A stretch of 64,000 nucleotides of DNA from Toxonevra muliebris (GCA_963691655.1 OY829328.1:10320204-10384203); one strand, 5' to 3'; shown: positions 46,451 to 58,265, numbered from the stretch's first letter. Numbers and translations are program-made. Notes: a model not told the origin generated them from the letters alone.

Positions 46451-48417
46451 TAGAGATGTTTTCGAGTTCGACTTTTCGGGATTCGGAATTTTCGGGATTC
46501 AAATTTCAATCCCGTGATTTTGGGATTAACCTAGGGATTGATAGTTTAATCAAATATGGAACTGGAAAATTGTATATAAGTAAATTAATATTTAAATAAT
46601 TTATGACAGGCTTAAAGAATGTGTATGTGTACTCGCCACAGCAACAGTGCATACAGAGACGGGCAAATCCGACGGCCGTTTCGGAATCCGCTGCGATTCC
46701 TCATCAGTGATCTTAGTGATAGTTCTTAATCTTAACAAATAAGTATACAGAACGGTAGTAGTAGTTTTCTTTCAATATCTCTATTAAGTGAAGATATTTG
46801 GAATCAAATCTGTAATTCTGGGTTATGATTGCAAATATTAGTAGCTTATATAGGATATTGAAAGATTAAGAACTATCACTAAGATCACTGATGAGGAATC
46901 ATGGCGGATTCCGAAACGGCCGTCGGATTTGCCCAACTCTGTATGTATACACTGTTGTTGTCATGACTACACATACACGTTCTTTAAACTTGTTACACAT
47001 TATTTAATGAAGCACATACATGGAACAGTAGTCAAGACTTTGAAAAATTAACAACTAGATCTAACTGCCATAATCTACAAAAAAACATAATAAATTAATA
47101 TTTATTTATTTTATTAAAGTGACGAACTTTTGCAATCATAGTAAAGAAACCAAACTCGTTTCGTGTGCTAAGAGAGTCGAAAGAAAATGTTTTGCCAATC
47201 GTTCATTGGTTGATAGATTGAAGCTGACTAAGTTTGTGATGAATTATTTTCTTTGCTCTACGAAATTTGGGCAGGAATGTCTAAACACTTAAATAAATAT
47301 TGTGTTTTTCTTAAAATCGATGAACTTTACGCACTATGTATATAAAACCTTTTATTTTAAGTTTTTGATGTACATCCAGATTAATGTAAAGGAAAAAAAA
47401 AAGAAATATGAAAATTTCTGAATTTTCTTCTTATAAGTTTTTCGACCCGATAACACTGTAGGGCATTTCGCGTTTTTTTCTAGGGAATTGTTGAAGCACA
47501 CTCTAGTAAAAGTTTTTGGTAAAAATTAATTTTTGATTCCTCACACCCGAAAATTCCAAGAAAGACCTTTTAATGGTAACAATGCTTGCATTTAAATGAT
47601 ACTACTCCACCGTGACTATTAACTAAATCAAAACCTTCAAAATTAAAAAAAAAAAAAAAAAAAAACGCTTAAAATCGCCAACCTAGGAAAACTGAGAAAT
47701 TACTTTTCCATTTATAATCTAAACTTTCTGAAAAACTTGGTTTCATAAACTGCCGCACAGCTTTTGGTTGATTTAAGCCTTCTATCTTCTAAGTGCAAAG
47801 GCGCTAAATACAAAATGTTTGCGAAAAATTAATAAGCAATACGAAATCGCGTTCAATGTGATTGTACAATTTGATTTAATTGAAAAATTTGTTATTTTTA
47901 TATGACTTGGCGTGTGGTTTTTGAGAGCTGCGGACTCGGTACTTTTGAGTGTCAATGCCCAACAACAAATAAAATCAAAATAAGCAGATAATTGTTTTTG
48001 CAAACGATGTATTCTTAATTACTCTTACTTACTGCATCAAAATCTAATTTTCATAAAAAGTTGACTTAGCGCCTTTTCACTTTAAGCCAACAATATAAAT
48101 GAAACACTCACTTCATCACGTATTTTTATAATTTTGAAGGAGAATTTGATACCGACTGCAAAAAAAAAAATTACTCCAATAAATTGAAAAAATTTGTTTG
48201 CGATGCTTTTTAAAAACGATGACAGATACAGATTTTTTTTTATATTAATCAGTTTATATTGTTATAATCCAAAATTCAAAAATCAAAAATTAAACCGAGT
48301 GCATAAAATTTATTTATTTTAAAAAATACCGACATTTGAAAAAATACCGAAAATCATTAGGTTTTGACGTTTCGATCCCGGGATTTTTGGGACCGAATTC
48401 CGGTATTGATATCCCTA
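46451..48417. mobile_element. hAT-type element, decayed, with nested MITE
   Basis: The ends are TAGAGATGTTTTCGAG and the complement of TAGGGATATCAATACCGG, with further CGGGATT / AATCCCG words near both. GTATGTAG (46,443-46,450) and GTATGTAT (48,418-48,425) form an 8-bp target duplication with one mismatch. No transposase was recognised; a 73-residue frame at 47,782-48,003 has no convincing zinc-finger or hAT domain. A 288-bp MITE is inserted near the left end. Confidence 0.65.
46654..46941. mobile_element. MITE with 80-bp inverted repeats
   Basis: The left arm 46,654-46,733 starts CAGAGACGGGCAAATCCG. The right arm 46,862-46,941 is its complement (starting CAGAGTTGGGCAAATCCG), with only a handful of differences. 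The loop is about 128 bp. CAGAG-x2-GGGCAAA ends are typical of hAT. The flanks AGTGCATA and TATGTATA are only a partial 8-bp match, and TA flanks both sides, so a mariner-type origin is also possible. It is nested inside the element at 46,451-48,417. Confidence 0.8.
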
Positions 48418-48441
48418 GTATGTATGCAGTACAAGTACCTA

Positions 48442-48497
48442 CAATTTTTTTTTTTTTTTGGGGTGGGAGGGGGGGGGGGAAGTGGGGGGAGGGGGGT
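48442..48497 (+). repeat. T tract followed by a G-rich tract
   Basis: A run of T is followed by GGGGTGGGAGGGGGGGG and further G runs. It has enough G runs to form a quadruplex in principle. It is 25-30 bp outside the hAT element's right end. Confidence 0.8.
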
Positions 48498-48499
48498 AT

Positions 48500-49230
48500 T
48501 ATTTCCAATTTGTTTCTTGTTTGTTGTATGCTAATTTTATTTATGTTGTTATTATTGCATGAAATTAACAAAATGCTGCAATGCAAATATTTTTTTAAAG
48601 TAGTATAGTAACCTTAAATATGTATTAATTTTATTTGTTTATCAAAGCAGCAAAATATCTCTTCAATAATGAAAAATTAAGTTACAACATTAATCATCAT
48701 TTCATTCCTTTTGTATGGCATATAGACGTTAAGACGAAATCTAATGAACCAGTAACTTTTCAATACTGATGAAGTTGCAGCATAGATAAAAATATAAATA
48801 TGGAGTTGGAAAATGTCGTGGCGCTTAGCGAAATGACCGGATGAAAAACGATACTAAAAGCTTATTTATATTTAATTATTGCGGAATTATTTTCAAAAGT
48901 TCATAATTCAATGCCTCACTATTTCAGTGTTCTAAATTATAAAATATAAAGTAAAATGTTCCTTCCAGGAATGCTTTTTTATTTATTTCACCACTAGGAA
49001 AGAATCAACAAATGTGGCTAAAGTAGTACGATGTACGAAGTACGATGTCCAAGATTCAATTCCTCGAACAACTGCAGTGGTTTTTCTGTTAGAACATTTA
49101 TTGATTGCAGGAAACCCTCAATTTCATTATTGAGACACATTATTCAACTTACCATTTTTTTTTTAATTATCACAAATTCATAATTTTATACATTTCAAAG
49201 TTTTTAAAAATAAAAAAAACAAGGTTTATC
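48500..49230. other. Non-coding AT-rich stretch
   Basis: Nothing recognised except short direct repeats (TACGATGTACGAAGTACGATG) at 49,027-49,047. Confidence 0.5.
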
Positions 49231-49249
49231 ACTTTCACTACTCTCAGGT

Positions 49250-49440
49250 GGTGGCGTTGGTTTTCTGGTTCTGGTCTTGGGCAAGGCGACCATGCTCCGC
49301 GAGCAATTGTTGGCATTGCGGTTTAGTGTATGTGCCTGGTAGGGCAAGCGTGCGAAGCGTTACTAACGTCGTGCAGAATGCGTTGATTACGTCATGTGGA
49401 GAAGGCCTGGTAGGGCCAAGTGCGAAGCTTGTATGACTAG
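49250..49440 (+). repeat. GC-richer patch with an imperfect direct repeat
   Basis: GCCTGGTAGGGCAAGCGTGCG at 49,334 and GCCTGGTAGGGCCAAGTGCG at 49,405 begin two related units of about 71 bp, both followed by AAGC and a diverged CTA-ACGT/GACTAGCGT. Base composition is unlike the flanks. It may be part of an interspersed repeat of unknown class. Confidence 0.5.
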
Positions 49441-49528
49441 CGTAAAAAAAAACGTATACAGAATAAATTAATGTATAAGTGAAAGTTTCCAAATATGACT
49501 GAGTATCAACCAAGGTAGTTCCCAATTA

Positions 49529-49970
49529 CACTGTGCAACACAGGTCGATAGTACTGGTGTAGAGTAACAAAACTCTAAAAGGGTTTTGTAATGTTAGCTC
49601 GTTTTCAAAAGTTATAGGCATTCAAAGTTTACCTTTTGCAGCTTATTTTTTAAAAATGAAGTGCTTACTTTTTAATACTTTCTTCAGCGAAAAAAGAACA
49701 AAAACAATTTTAACATTATAGAGTTTTCCATATTAAGAAGTTTAAACTATCTATTACATGACTTTTGCAAAAAATTAGCAATAATACTAGTAACAAAAAT
49801 GTATAGAATTTTATAATGTTTGGGTTTTAAAATTTTTGTTTTTATTATAAACAAAAAATAGAACTGAAAAATATACTAAAACAGCTCAACTTTGAAAGGC
49901 TATAACATTTAAGACCGCGCTAGCTTTTTAGGGTTTTGTTACTCTGGACCAGTACTACCGACCTGTGTTG
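49529..49970. mobile_element. Inverted-repeat element (CACTGTGCAACACAGG end)
   Basis: The left arm CAACACAGGTCGATAGTACT followed by AGAGTAACAAAAC (49,536-49,584) is mirrored at 49,921-49,970 with few changes. The left end continues outward as CACTGTG after TTA, like the element at 16,719; the right end lacks this. No coding sequence is seen. Probably a non-autonomous DNA element. Confidence 0.65.
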
Positions 49971-49979
49971 GTCTCTTCT

Positions 49980-52395
49980 TCATTAGATTCCATGACCCCG
50001 AAATTGTTGCACATTGTTATCGTCCCTTTCTTACTACTGCTAGAGCGATCGGATTTCACTTCTTGCCTACCGCTTGCCCTAAAATTGAGATTTTTTAGTA
50101 AACTCTTTCTGAGTAACGTAGCTAACCATAAATTTATTGATATTAGATATTTTCACTATTTTCTTACAATTACTAAATAATTCATAAAAAAAAACTAGAA
50201 AAATTGTGAAAACAGCCCATAAATTATTTATGTCAATGGGCCTTATTGACATGAATAAGCGCTTAAGTAAAGGCGAAGCAGTTAACCTGCTACAAAATTT
50301 AAATTTTAAATTCATTTGTTTGGCTTATTAATGCTGTTCTAATTTTAAAGTAGACGGTATTTATTTTTGCAAATCTTTTTATCTTTGAAAATTGCTTACT
50401 GTTTTCATTTCAGAATATTTGTTTACTCACTCTTGAGCAAAACTGGTTGACATTGAAATAGAAATAAAATTTATAGAAAGTTTATACTAAATGAAGATAA
50501 ATAGAAATCTTTAATCCAAAAATTAAATCACATTAAAATTCCACAAATTTTGTATACTCCAAGGAAGAACAAACTATTGAAATTGAATTTCTCTGATTTT
50601 CATTGCCATTATCCTTTTACAACAACAGTCAAAAACTAAGCAATAACAACAACAAAAGAGCCTTAGTTATACATAGCCGTAGTAATACAGTCCAAAGTAC
50701 TGAAAAACTACCCAAAAATCCCTAAATGATTTTACACTAAAACTTAATCCAGTTTATTGTTTTTCTTTTCTTTTTTTTTTTTTTTTTTTTTTTTGTAATA
50801 TGAAAAATGTTTAAAACAAACTGTTTTAGTTACAACAATTTGATAACGTTTCTATCAAATTGAGTTTATCGTTTTGTAAAACCAAAACAAAGAACAAACT
50901 TTTGTATACAAAAAATAAAAAATAAACATGCCCGTCTAAACTACATAAAAAAAAAGTTAAGCAATTTAGAGAGTAGCAAATTTGGTTGCTTCTTTTTATT
51001 TTTTAATCCACAAGCACACAGAAATGGAAAATTTGCCACCATTCTACGCATTTGCTACTTTGCACTTTTCATTCAAAAAATAAATTTTTATAAAATATAT
51101 ACAGCAACAGCATAACAACAAACACCAGCAAATAGCGCACGGCTAACACTGGCAGCACAGCTACTTATGCGTAATTTAATTTTACAGTCGACCAACTTAA
51201 ATTCAAAAACTTGGCTAAGAAGCTTCTGTGCTCAGTCTTCTTCTTTTTTTCTTTTTTTTATACACATGCACACACATTCATTTATTTATTATTATGATGT
51301 TGATGATGACGCTCGATGATGATGAGGTTGACTATGATGACGGAAAGGTGTGTCCTTGAGCCTGTAAATATTTGCTAAACAGTAATAAGGATACGCACTA
51401 GAGATGCAACCAACTCAAGTACCTAGTATATGTACACGAATGTATGTTTGTGTGTGTGTGTATGTTTCTGTAGGTGCTACGTAAATGTTTTCATTTCGTT
51501 TTCATTTTCTGTTTGTTCCTTAGCTTATATATTCTGACATAAATCACTCATTTTAGCCACAACAGCAACAACAAAGACCATTGCTATTGACATTTAGTGA
51601 AAAACATATAGCTAAAAATGAAAAAAAAAAAACAAACCAAAAAAGAAAACATTGTATAAATGAGCTGCCAAAAATGTTTCCAACTTTTTGTATATTTTCC
51701 CCCCTTCCCTTTCTTTTTTTTTAGGTTGTTGTATGAGTGTTATGTAGATGAGCTTTAGGGACTTTACCTGGAATAATGCTAATAAATGAAGCGTGATTGA
51801 TTATGTGCAAAAGTTTTTGACAACATTCCGTTGTTGTTTATTTTAGCATAAAGGTGTGTGCTAGTGTGTAAATATATAAATATGTTTGTGTGTGAATGTG
51901 CTCTAGCCATCTCTCGTCTATTTTATTCTTTTCTATTGACTTTGGAGTAAAGTATTCTTTTGAAAAATCTCTACGTTTTGATGTAGTTCTAATGAAAAAT
52001 GTTACTATGAGAAACTTAAGTAGATGTAGCGTGTTTAAATTCTGTTATGTGAATGGTGTACCATACATATAATAAAGTACAGATTTTGATGTTTATGATA
52101 GACGAAGATATTTTAATTGGCAGATAATAAGTTTTAAGTGATAAATTTTAAATAATATATTAAAGAAGAATGACGAGTCGGGTCATAATGAAACTGTATA
52201 ATGCATTTAAAGTTGAAAACAATATAAGACTAAAGCCATATGCAAATAAAATGATCAACTATATGAACTACATATATGAGTATTCCCCAAACAAAGCAAC
52301 AGGTATCTGGTACTGGTTAAACCTTAAAAATCAAACTGTCTTGGATCACATAAGCTTATTATAATGAAAATGTCTCCCTCGGTCGTATTGGGCGG
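49980..52395. other. Non-coding AT-rich stretch
   Basis: A long T tract lies at 50,770-50,794, GAT-rich trinucleotides at 51,295-51,340 and a (TG)n run at 51,449-51,462. The last part (52,378-52,400, TCGGTCGTATTGGGCGGGAAG) resembles 31,153-31,174 inside the hAT element, so debris of that family may be present. Confidence 0.5.
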
Positions 52396-52401
52396 GAAGA
52401 G

Positions 52402-53194
52402 CAGGGCCGTAGCCAGAAATTTTTTTCGGGGAGGGTTTTCAGAAAATATTCATAAATAATTTTTATCAAACTGATTTTGAAATACAATAAATTCAATCAA
52501 TGATGCATTTGATGTACCCTATAAAATTAAAATTTTAGGAAAAATTTTCCGATTTTTTTTAATCTTAACCTCAAAAAAATGGCCAAAAGTGACAAAAAAT
52601 TCCCAGAATAATCAAATTAAATTTTTTCAAATAAATATTATTCAATGTGCATTCTAGTGCATTTTTTTTATCATGAGGGACATAATTTCATTAACTCATT
52701 GACTTCCCACTTCTGATGATGTACCCAACCTCAGAAAAATTACCAAAAATAGTAGAGGCTCATTTTTTTCAAATGATCATCATTAGGAATTTAAGCCATT
52801 ATCAATGATAAGGAACCCGGATGAGGTTGGCTTATATTCCCTAAATTCGTGAAGTCACAGCATTGAAAGAGATCTTTCTAGTCGTGGTGCTCTTAGCAAT
52901 AATGAGTTATAAAATTAATTTTAAGATGGGTTTTGCTAATAAGATGGAGTTTTTGCGAAAGAATTTTTCACGTTGAACACGAATCTGAGGTCAAAAACTT
53001 CCCATCACGTCACGTTTTAGGTTCAAGCAAGTTTTATTTTACAAGGATCCGATAATTTTTTCTATTTTTATTAACTTTTCAAACTGATTCAGGACGAAAC
53101 CTTAAATCAAAAACAGTTACTGACCCAGAAAAACTATGAATGCAGGAGTGCTCAGTATCACCTTCTCTTTTTGAATCCGTAGTCAAGCCTCATG
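52402..53194 (+). mobile_element. hAT-type MITE family, copy truncated at one end
   Basis: It starts CAGGGCCGTAGCCAGAAATT with a G-rich subterminal run. It then matches the reverse complement of 54,180-54,983 in order ('cataaataatttttatcaaactga', 'caacctcagaaaaattacc', 'acgttgaacacgaatctgaggtc', 'aaggatccgataattttt'). Homology stops at about 53,194, so the other terminus is absent. It forms an inverted pair with the next copy. Confidence 0.8.
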
Positions 53195-53309
53195 TAAATT
53201 TTCCATTCTTATTTATACATATCGATAAAGAAAACTTTAGACAGTAAGATCAGATGTTTATTTTAAATGGCAAACGTAAAATGGCAGCACAGGCCATCGG
53301 GGAAGTGGT

Positions 53310-53327
53310 TGGTCACTGCAGTGACCA
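53310..53327. repeat. Perfect 18-bp palindrome TGGTCACTGCAGTGACCA
   Basis: Full two-fold symmetry with no spacer. Confidence 0.9.
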
Positions 53328-53548
53328 GTGGGTATTTAAGAGTTAAGTGAGGATGAATATCCTACTGCTACGCTTTAATTATTCCAATGTTTTGCGGTAT
53401 AAATTGTTGCTTTTTATTTTATGGAACTATTTATTCGTAAACAAACTTAAAAATATAACACAACTTCATTTTATTAAAAAACAAAGGGTTTTGAAAAATT
53501 GTACTTTGATGCTCACCACAAATTGCAGATTTTTTTTTTTCCTACTTA

Positions 53549-53861
53549 GGTTGGTTATGTTGGAGAGCCTGTCGAGAGACACACTTAACGGCCATTGTGA
53601 TACCACATAGTTGGACCTACCTACAGTTTAACGCCGATTCCGAACGGCGGTGTGGCAATTTTTTATCGGCTTGGTGAATTTGCCATTACCAACCAATGTG
53701 TGTTAGGTTACACTATCTTATAATTCTCGTATACTTCATATTGATAGTGAATATAAGAAAGTTATGATAATTAGCCACCAGGCGAAGACGGGAATCGAAC
53801 ACGAACCTCCCGTATGAAAATCTAGTGCACTACCCACTAGACTATCGCGGTCGGCAATTTA
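53549..53861 (-). mobile_element. tRNA-derived SINE, full length, with 8-bp direct repeats
   Basis: On the minus strand the head starts AAATTGCCGACCGCGATAG. It carries an A-box-like TAGTCTAGTGGGTAGTGC and a B-box GGTTCGTGTTCGATTCCCG, at normal tRNA spacing. After an AT-rich linker comes the core CCGCCGTTCGGAATCGGCG / TTAAACTGTAGGT, then GTGGTATCACAATGGCCGTT and an end CAACATAACCAACC. CCTACTTA flanks it at 53,541-53,548 and 53,862-53,869. It separates two inverted copies of the hAT MITE. Confidence 0.8.
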
Positions 53862-53936
53862 CCTACTTACTACTAACATTTTTTTTTCACTCTACTGCTA
53901 TCACCCCAATAAAAATATGTAAGTATGTATACCCTG

Positions 53937-54983
53937 CAAGGCCGTATTTAGGGGGAGGTTTTGGGGGTTGTGACCCTCCTCCACCCCCTCCCTCCCTGAA
54001 ATGTGGAAGCTTTATTCTAATTTTTGAAATTAATTGCCAATGGATGGAAAAAAAGTCAAAATAAAATCTGTTTAACGATATTATTTACTTCCATCGGTTT
54101 TTTTTCTAAAAAGTCAATTATAAAAAATAAATTTGAAATCTTAGTTAGACTATGCGGTCAAATCCGATTTGTTTTCTTGCGGATTCGGGACTACGGATTC
54201 AAAAAGAGAAGGTGATACTGAGCACTCCTGCATTCATAGTTTTTCTAGGTCAGTAACTGTTTTTAATTTAAAGTTTTGTCTTGAATCAGTTTGAAAAGCT
54301 TAAAAATTAATAAAAAATTAAGAAAATTATCGGATCCTTGTAAAACTAGACTTGCTTGAGCCCCATTTTTTTTTCCTAAAACATGACGTGATTTGAAATT
54401 TTTGACCTCAGATTCGTGTTCAACGTGAAAAATTCTTTCTCAAAAACTCCATCTTATTAGCAAAACCCATGCAGTTTTAGGAGGCAATCTTAAAATATAG
54501 TTAATTTTTTAAGGCATTATTGCTCAGAGCACCACGACTAGAAAGATCTCTTTCAATGCTGTGACTTCACAAATTTAGGGAATATAAGCCAACCTCATCC
54601 GGGTTCCTTTGAAAAAAATGAGCCTCTACTATTTTTGGTAATTTTTTTGAGGTTGGGTACATCATCAGTAGTGGAAAGTCAATGAGTTAACGAAATTACG
54701 TCCTTCATGATAAAAAAATGCATTAAAATGCATATTGATTAATATTTATTTGAGAAAATTTAATTTGATTATTCTGTGAATTTTTTGTCATTTTTGGCCA
54801 TTTTTGAGGTTAAGATTAAAAAAAATCGGAAAATTTTTCCTCAGATTTTAATTTTATAGGGTCCATCAAATATATCATCGCTTTAATTTATGGTATTTAA
54901 AAATCCGTTTGATAAAAATTATTTATGAATATTTTCTTCGAATGAAAACTCCCCCCCGAAAAAAATTTCTGGCTACGGCCCTG
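53937..54983 (-). mobile_element. hAT-type MITE family, complete copy with 8-bp target duplication
   Basis: The ends are CAAGGCCGTATTTAGG and the complement of CAGGGCCGTAGCCAGAAA. The sequence ATACCCTG is duplicated exactly at 53,929-53,936 and 54,984-54,991. This fixes the true ends of the family, which is seen in pieces at 1.2, 4.9, 16.9, 52.4 and 56.8 kb. Subterminal G/C runs lie at both ends. There is no transposase, so it depends on another element. Confidence 0.9.
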
Positions 54984-54999
54984 ATACCCTGCATATAAA

Positions 55000-56750
55000 T
55001 TTTTAATATTTGACACGTGCTACGCAAACTGATCCATTTCCATTTAGTGACAACACCTTTTACCACTGCTTATTTATTTCCTCAACCTATTACTATTGCG
55101 CGATTTCATGAATGTGTAAACACGCTTCAAGTACGTGTAGTAGGTGCAAGTGTAGATTGTGTTACATATCAAATTAATAAAAAAAAATTAAAAAAAACAT
55201 TTATTTTGTTTATCTATAGGAAAGCCTTAAATGAATTCTCATCACTGGAATGACAAGTATGTACTTTATCTGTCAGCTGCCTGGCAATTTTCTGACATTC
55301 GTTGAATTTATAACGAATATGAACTTTTGAAATTGTGGAATTTTCCAAGTACAATATATTCAAATGCAAAATGAAAGCATGAAACTTGAAGTTGTTAACT
55401 AATTAAATGGCGTTATAGGGAAAGCATCAATAAATATTTAATTAAATGATAATTCAAAAATTTAGAAATTTATTTTTAGAAGAAAAAGGAAAGTGTCAAC
55501 ATATCAAATCATTTTGGAATGTAATTTTCTCTATTGTTTACATTCTTAAATTTTGGCATGAACTGTTTAGTTCTAATTTTATGTCAATTGGAATTGCTAA
55601 ATTCTATAAGTGACATACTTTACTCTAACATTACGAAGTTTAGCTGGGTGATACATGCCATAATTACCTTCTTTTTTTTACACAACCTAACCAAAAAGCT
55701 TTTAACCTTTTACAGAGATATTGTAATTGCAAGTTAAATGACATGTCAAACTTATTGAAATTTGAATATTTTTACAATGCTTGTTGCTGCCAAAGGTAAA
55801 AAGAAAAATAAAACAACCATAAATAATTTGGCTAAAGGGTTAATTGTCACTTTGTTAACGCATGAACGCATACAATTTTTGGTCACATTTCCTAGTCTCA
55901 CATGAGGATTCTACAATACTTCTAGGAAAGTATGTATAGCAGGAGCTTCGTGTTATAGAAGTCAACAGTGTCTCATCATAACACACACATACACACTCAT
56001 ACACATTTAAATTGTTTGTAAAATTACATGTGCACGTGCGTATTCTTTATCTTCCGTTTGTTTGTGTATATGTGTGTGCGTATTCTGTTATTCCACAAAC
56101 AGTGGCATTTTCCTTATGCCACGTCACATTTTTGTATGTATGTAGTATGCATAAAATTATTATTATTTTATTTTTTTTCGAGTTACTTTGTGTTGTGTGA
56201 CTAGTAGGATTCCGTCGCCTTGCCAATGCCAGGCATGTGACATTGAATTAAGTCACTCTAATGCGCATCATGTGGTGTCTCATTATGACAATCTGATGAT
56301 GATAATGGTGATTATTATGATGGTTGTCTAATATCATGTGTGTAATATAATGCGTTGAACCGTGATTTTTTTTTTCTTTTGTTCATCTCTTATTTATTTT
56401 CGTTTCAATTTCATATTCATATTTACATGACGCCTCTGCTTATTAATATTAATTACAATGCAAGCATTTAAGAGCTTTGACTTTTATTATTTACAAATAA
56501 AAAAAAGGTTCTTTTTTTTCAAAATCTGACGGAAAAATGACCATAAGTTGTGAAAAATATATTTAGCTATGAAAAATGTTACCGTATTTAGCACATTCAG
56601 TAGATTTTTCAAAAGGAAAAGTTTAATTTCTCTGTTTTTCTCATTTCGGGAAATATAAATTTATTGCTTATCACGGCAGATATGTTGTATATGAAACCGC
56701 TCGTGGATCCTAGGAGATCATTGGTCGTGAAGAAAGAATTAAAACCCCTT
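55000..56750. other. Non-coding AT-rich stretch
   Basis: An ACACACATACACACTCATACACA run lies at about 55,980-56,006 and TGTGTATATGTGTGTG at 56,063-56,078. No gene is seen. Confidence 0.5.
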
Positions 56751-56755
56751 CTTAG

Positions 56756-56780
56756 CAGGGCCGTAGCCACGATTTTTGTT
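56756..56780 (+). mobile_element. Isolated hAT MITE terminus
   Basis: CAGGGCCGTAGCCACGATTT matches the start of the 52,402 copy. No further homology is evident beyond about 25 bp. Confidence 0.5.
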
Positions 56781-56975
56781 AATGTTAATTTCCAGAACTC
56801 TGTGTACTACCCAAAAAGCGAATGGCACCTTTACAAGTTAAAAAGTGAGAGAATGTTCCGGAATTCTCCCAAAATCGTTTCTTATTTTTTATGGGTATTT
56901 TTGTACTCTAGTGCACCTTAGGAACAACTAAAGAAAAAATTAAAAAAAGAAATTATACAAATATCGTGTTTTAAA

Positions 56976-56992
56976 TACCAATTTGGGGGTTT
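56976..56992 (+). repeat. Target-site duplication, left copy
   Basis: TACCAATTTGGGGGTTT, identical to 58,266-58,282. It flanks the 3' end of the LINE insertion. Confidence 0.95.
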
Positions 56993-58265
56993 GTATTGAA
57001 TTGTATTGTATTAGTGAGGTTTATATATATTTGTACCGCGACCTATAAGATCTATTGTTCGTCCCTCTTCTCTATCTAGTTTGATTCGCCTAGAGTGCTT
57101 CATCCAGTCCAGTCTCCCTCAAGAATTTGAGTATTGCGCCCGGATCTTTGGATGCTAGTTCTGTACTGGGCACTTCGTACATACCCAGACATTTCATTCT
57201 TTTGTGGACCCGGAAGATTATTAAAGAGTTCTTCCCTCTTGTTCTTCTCTTCCGGCCTGAGTACTTCCCTGATTACGCTATCTCCTATTCCACAGAAGAG
57301 TTCAGGTCCCACGAAAGTGATCGCTGCTCCCTTTCTAGCAAGCTCGTCTGCCTGCTCATTGCCCTCTATTCCTAAGTGTTCAGGAACCCAACATAGGGCG
57401 ACTTTATTGTCCTTGCCCAGCTGATTGAGCTTGCTCAAACAGTCCCACACCAGTTTAGAGGTGATCTCAGAAGAGCATAATGCTCGAATGGCTGCCTGGC
57501 TATCCGACATGATAGCGATATCTTGCCGTTTGTACTTCCTATTCAGGTTGAATTGCGCACATATATCGATTGCATGAATTTCAGCTTGAAAGATGCTAGG
57601 ATACTTCCCCATCTGTTCAGAGTGTTTGATTCTTGGCCCAAATACTCCTGCCCCAGTTCCATAATCGGTTCGTGACCCATCTGTATACAACTTAATCGTG
57701 TGCTCTTTGAGTGTGTAGTTATGTTATACACTCTCCCATTCATTCTTACTACTAAGTTTTGCAACAAAGTGTTTCTCAAAACTATACTGTTTGTCCATTC
57801 TGTCCTGGGGACAGTCCAAGAGATAGTTGCCTTTCACCGGGTTATCTCGGTTTTCAGGCCCTATAGATCGCTCCGTTAACCTTTTATTTCTTGCTGCACT
57901 TACGATTGCTGTCTTGGAGGTCCCCTTTATCACGAGGTGTAATGGAGTTAGCTCCAATAGTACCTCCAATGCAGCAGTCGGACATGTTCTCATCGCTCCC
58001 GTTATACAGATACATGCCAACCTTTGAACTTTTCCTAATTTAGCTTTCACTGTTTTTAGTTGAGTTCTCCTTGCCCACGCTAATGCTCCATATGTAATGA
58101 TTGGCCTTACCATCATTGTGTGCATCCAGTGCAGTACACTTGGTGTACATCCCCAAGTTTTCCCTGCTAGCCTTCTGCATACCATTAGAGCGCGAGTGGC
58201 TTAATTTGTCACTGCCTCAACATGTGATTTCCATGTGAGTTTACTAATACTAAGCCCAGATACTT
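56993..58265 (-). mobile_element. 5'-truncated RNase-H LINE with 17-bp target duplication
   Basis: The insertion is bounded by identical 17-bp repeats. On the minus strand it begins in the reverse transcriptase end at AAGTATCTGGGC (KYLG). After a one-base shift it reads SKLTWKSHVEAVTN, a TAA stop (58,201-58,203), then ATRALMVCRRLAGKTWG and MVRPIITYGALAW (thumb). At 57,724-57,726 a second in-frame TAA precedes the RNase H domain. The 3' end has TAAACCTCACTAATACAATA followed by CAATTCAATAC. The family is close to the copy at the start of the window. It is a dead-on-arrival insertion with few later changes. Confidence 0.9.
57100..57723 (-). pseudogene. RNase H domain of the LINE, open frame
   Basis: The frame after the stop at 57,724 reads NYTLKEHTIKLYTDGS and stays open to 57,100; the first Met (57,690) gives 196 residues. 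Counting from that Met, the catalytic residues are all present: Asp4 (YTDGS), Glu37 (IFQAEIHAI), Asp63 (IMSDSQAAI) and Asp115 (GNEQADELAR). The usual WVPGH is WVPEH. RNase H removes the RNA strand during target-primed reverse transcription in this type of LINE. The frame continues to GPQKNEMSGY, but the cysteine tail seen in other copies is not reached, so the 3' coding end is shortened. It shares its frame with the upstream thumb segment (57,727-58,185). Confidence 0.85.

Noticed and set aside
48314..48608. 90-residue frames on both strands
   Set aside because: They cross the right end of the hAT element and the T/G-rich tract; low-complexity proline/glycine runs come from the tract.
53770..53856. 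Possible tRNA gene on the minus strand
   Set aside because: Good A and B boxes, but acceptor pairing is poor and the sequence continues into the SINE core and tail.
57127..57424. Plus-strand frames of 82 and 96 residues
   Set aside because: They are the opposite strand of the LINE RNase H domain.
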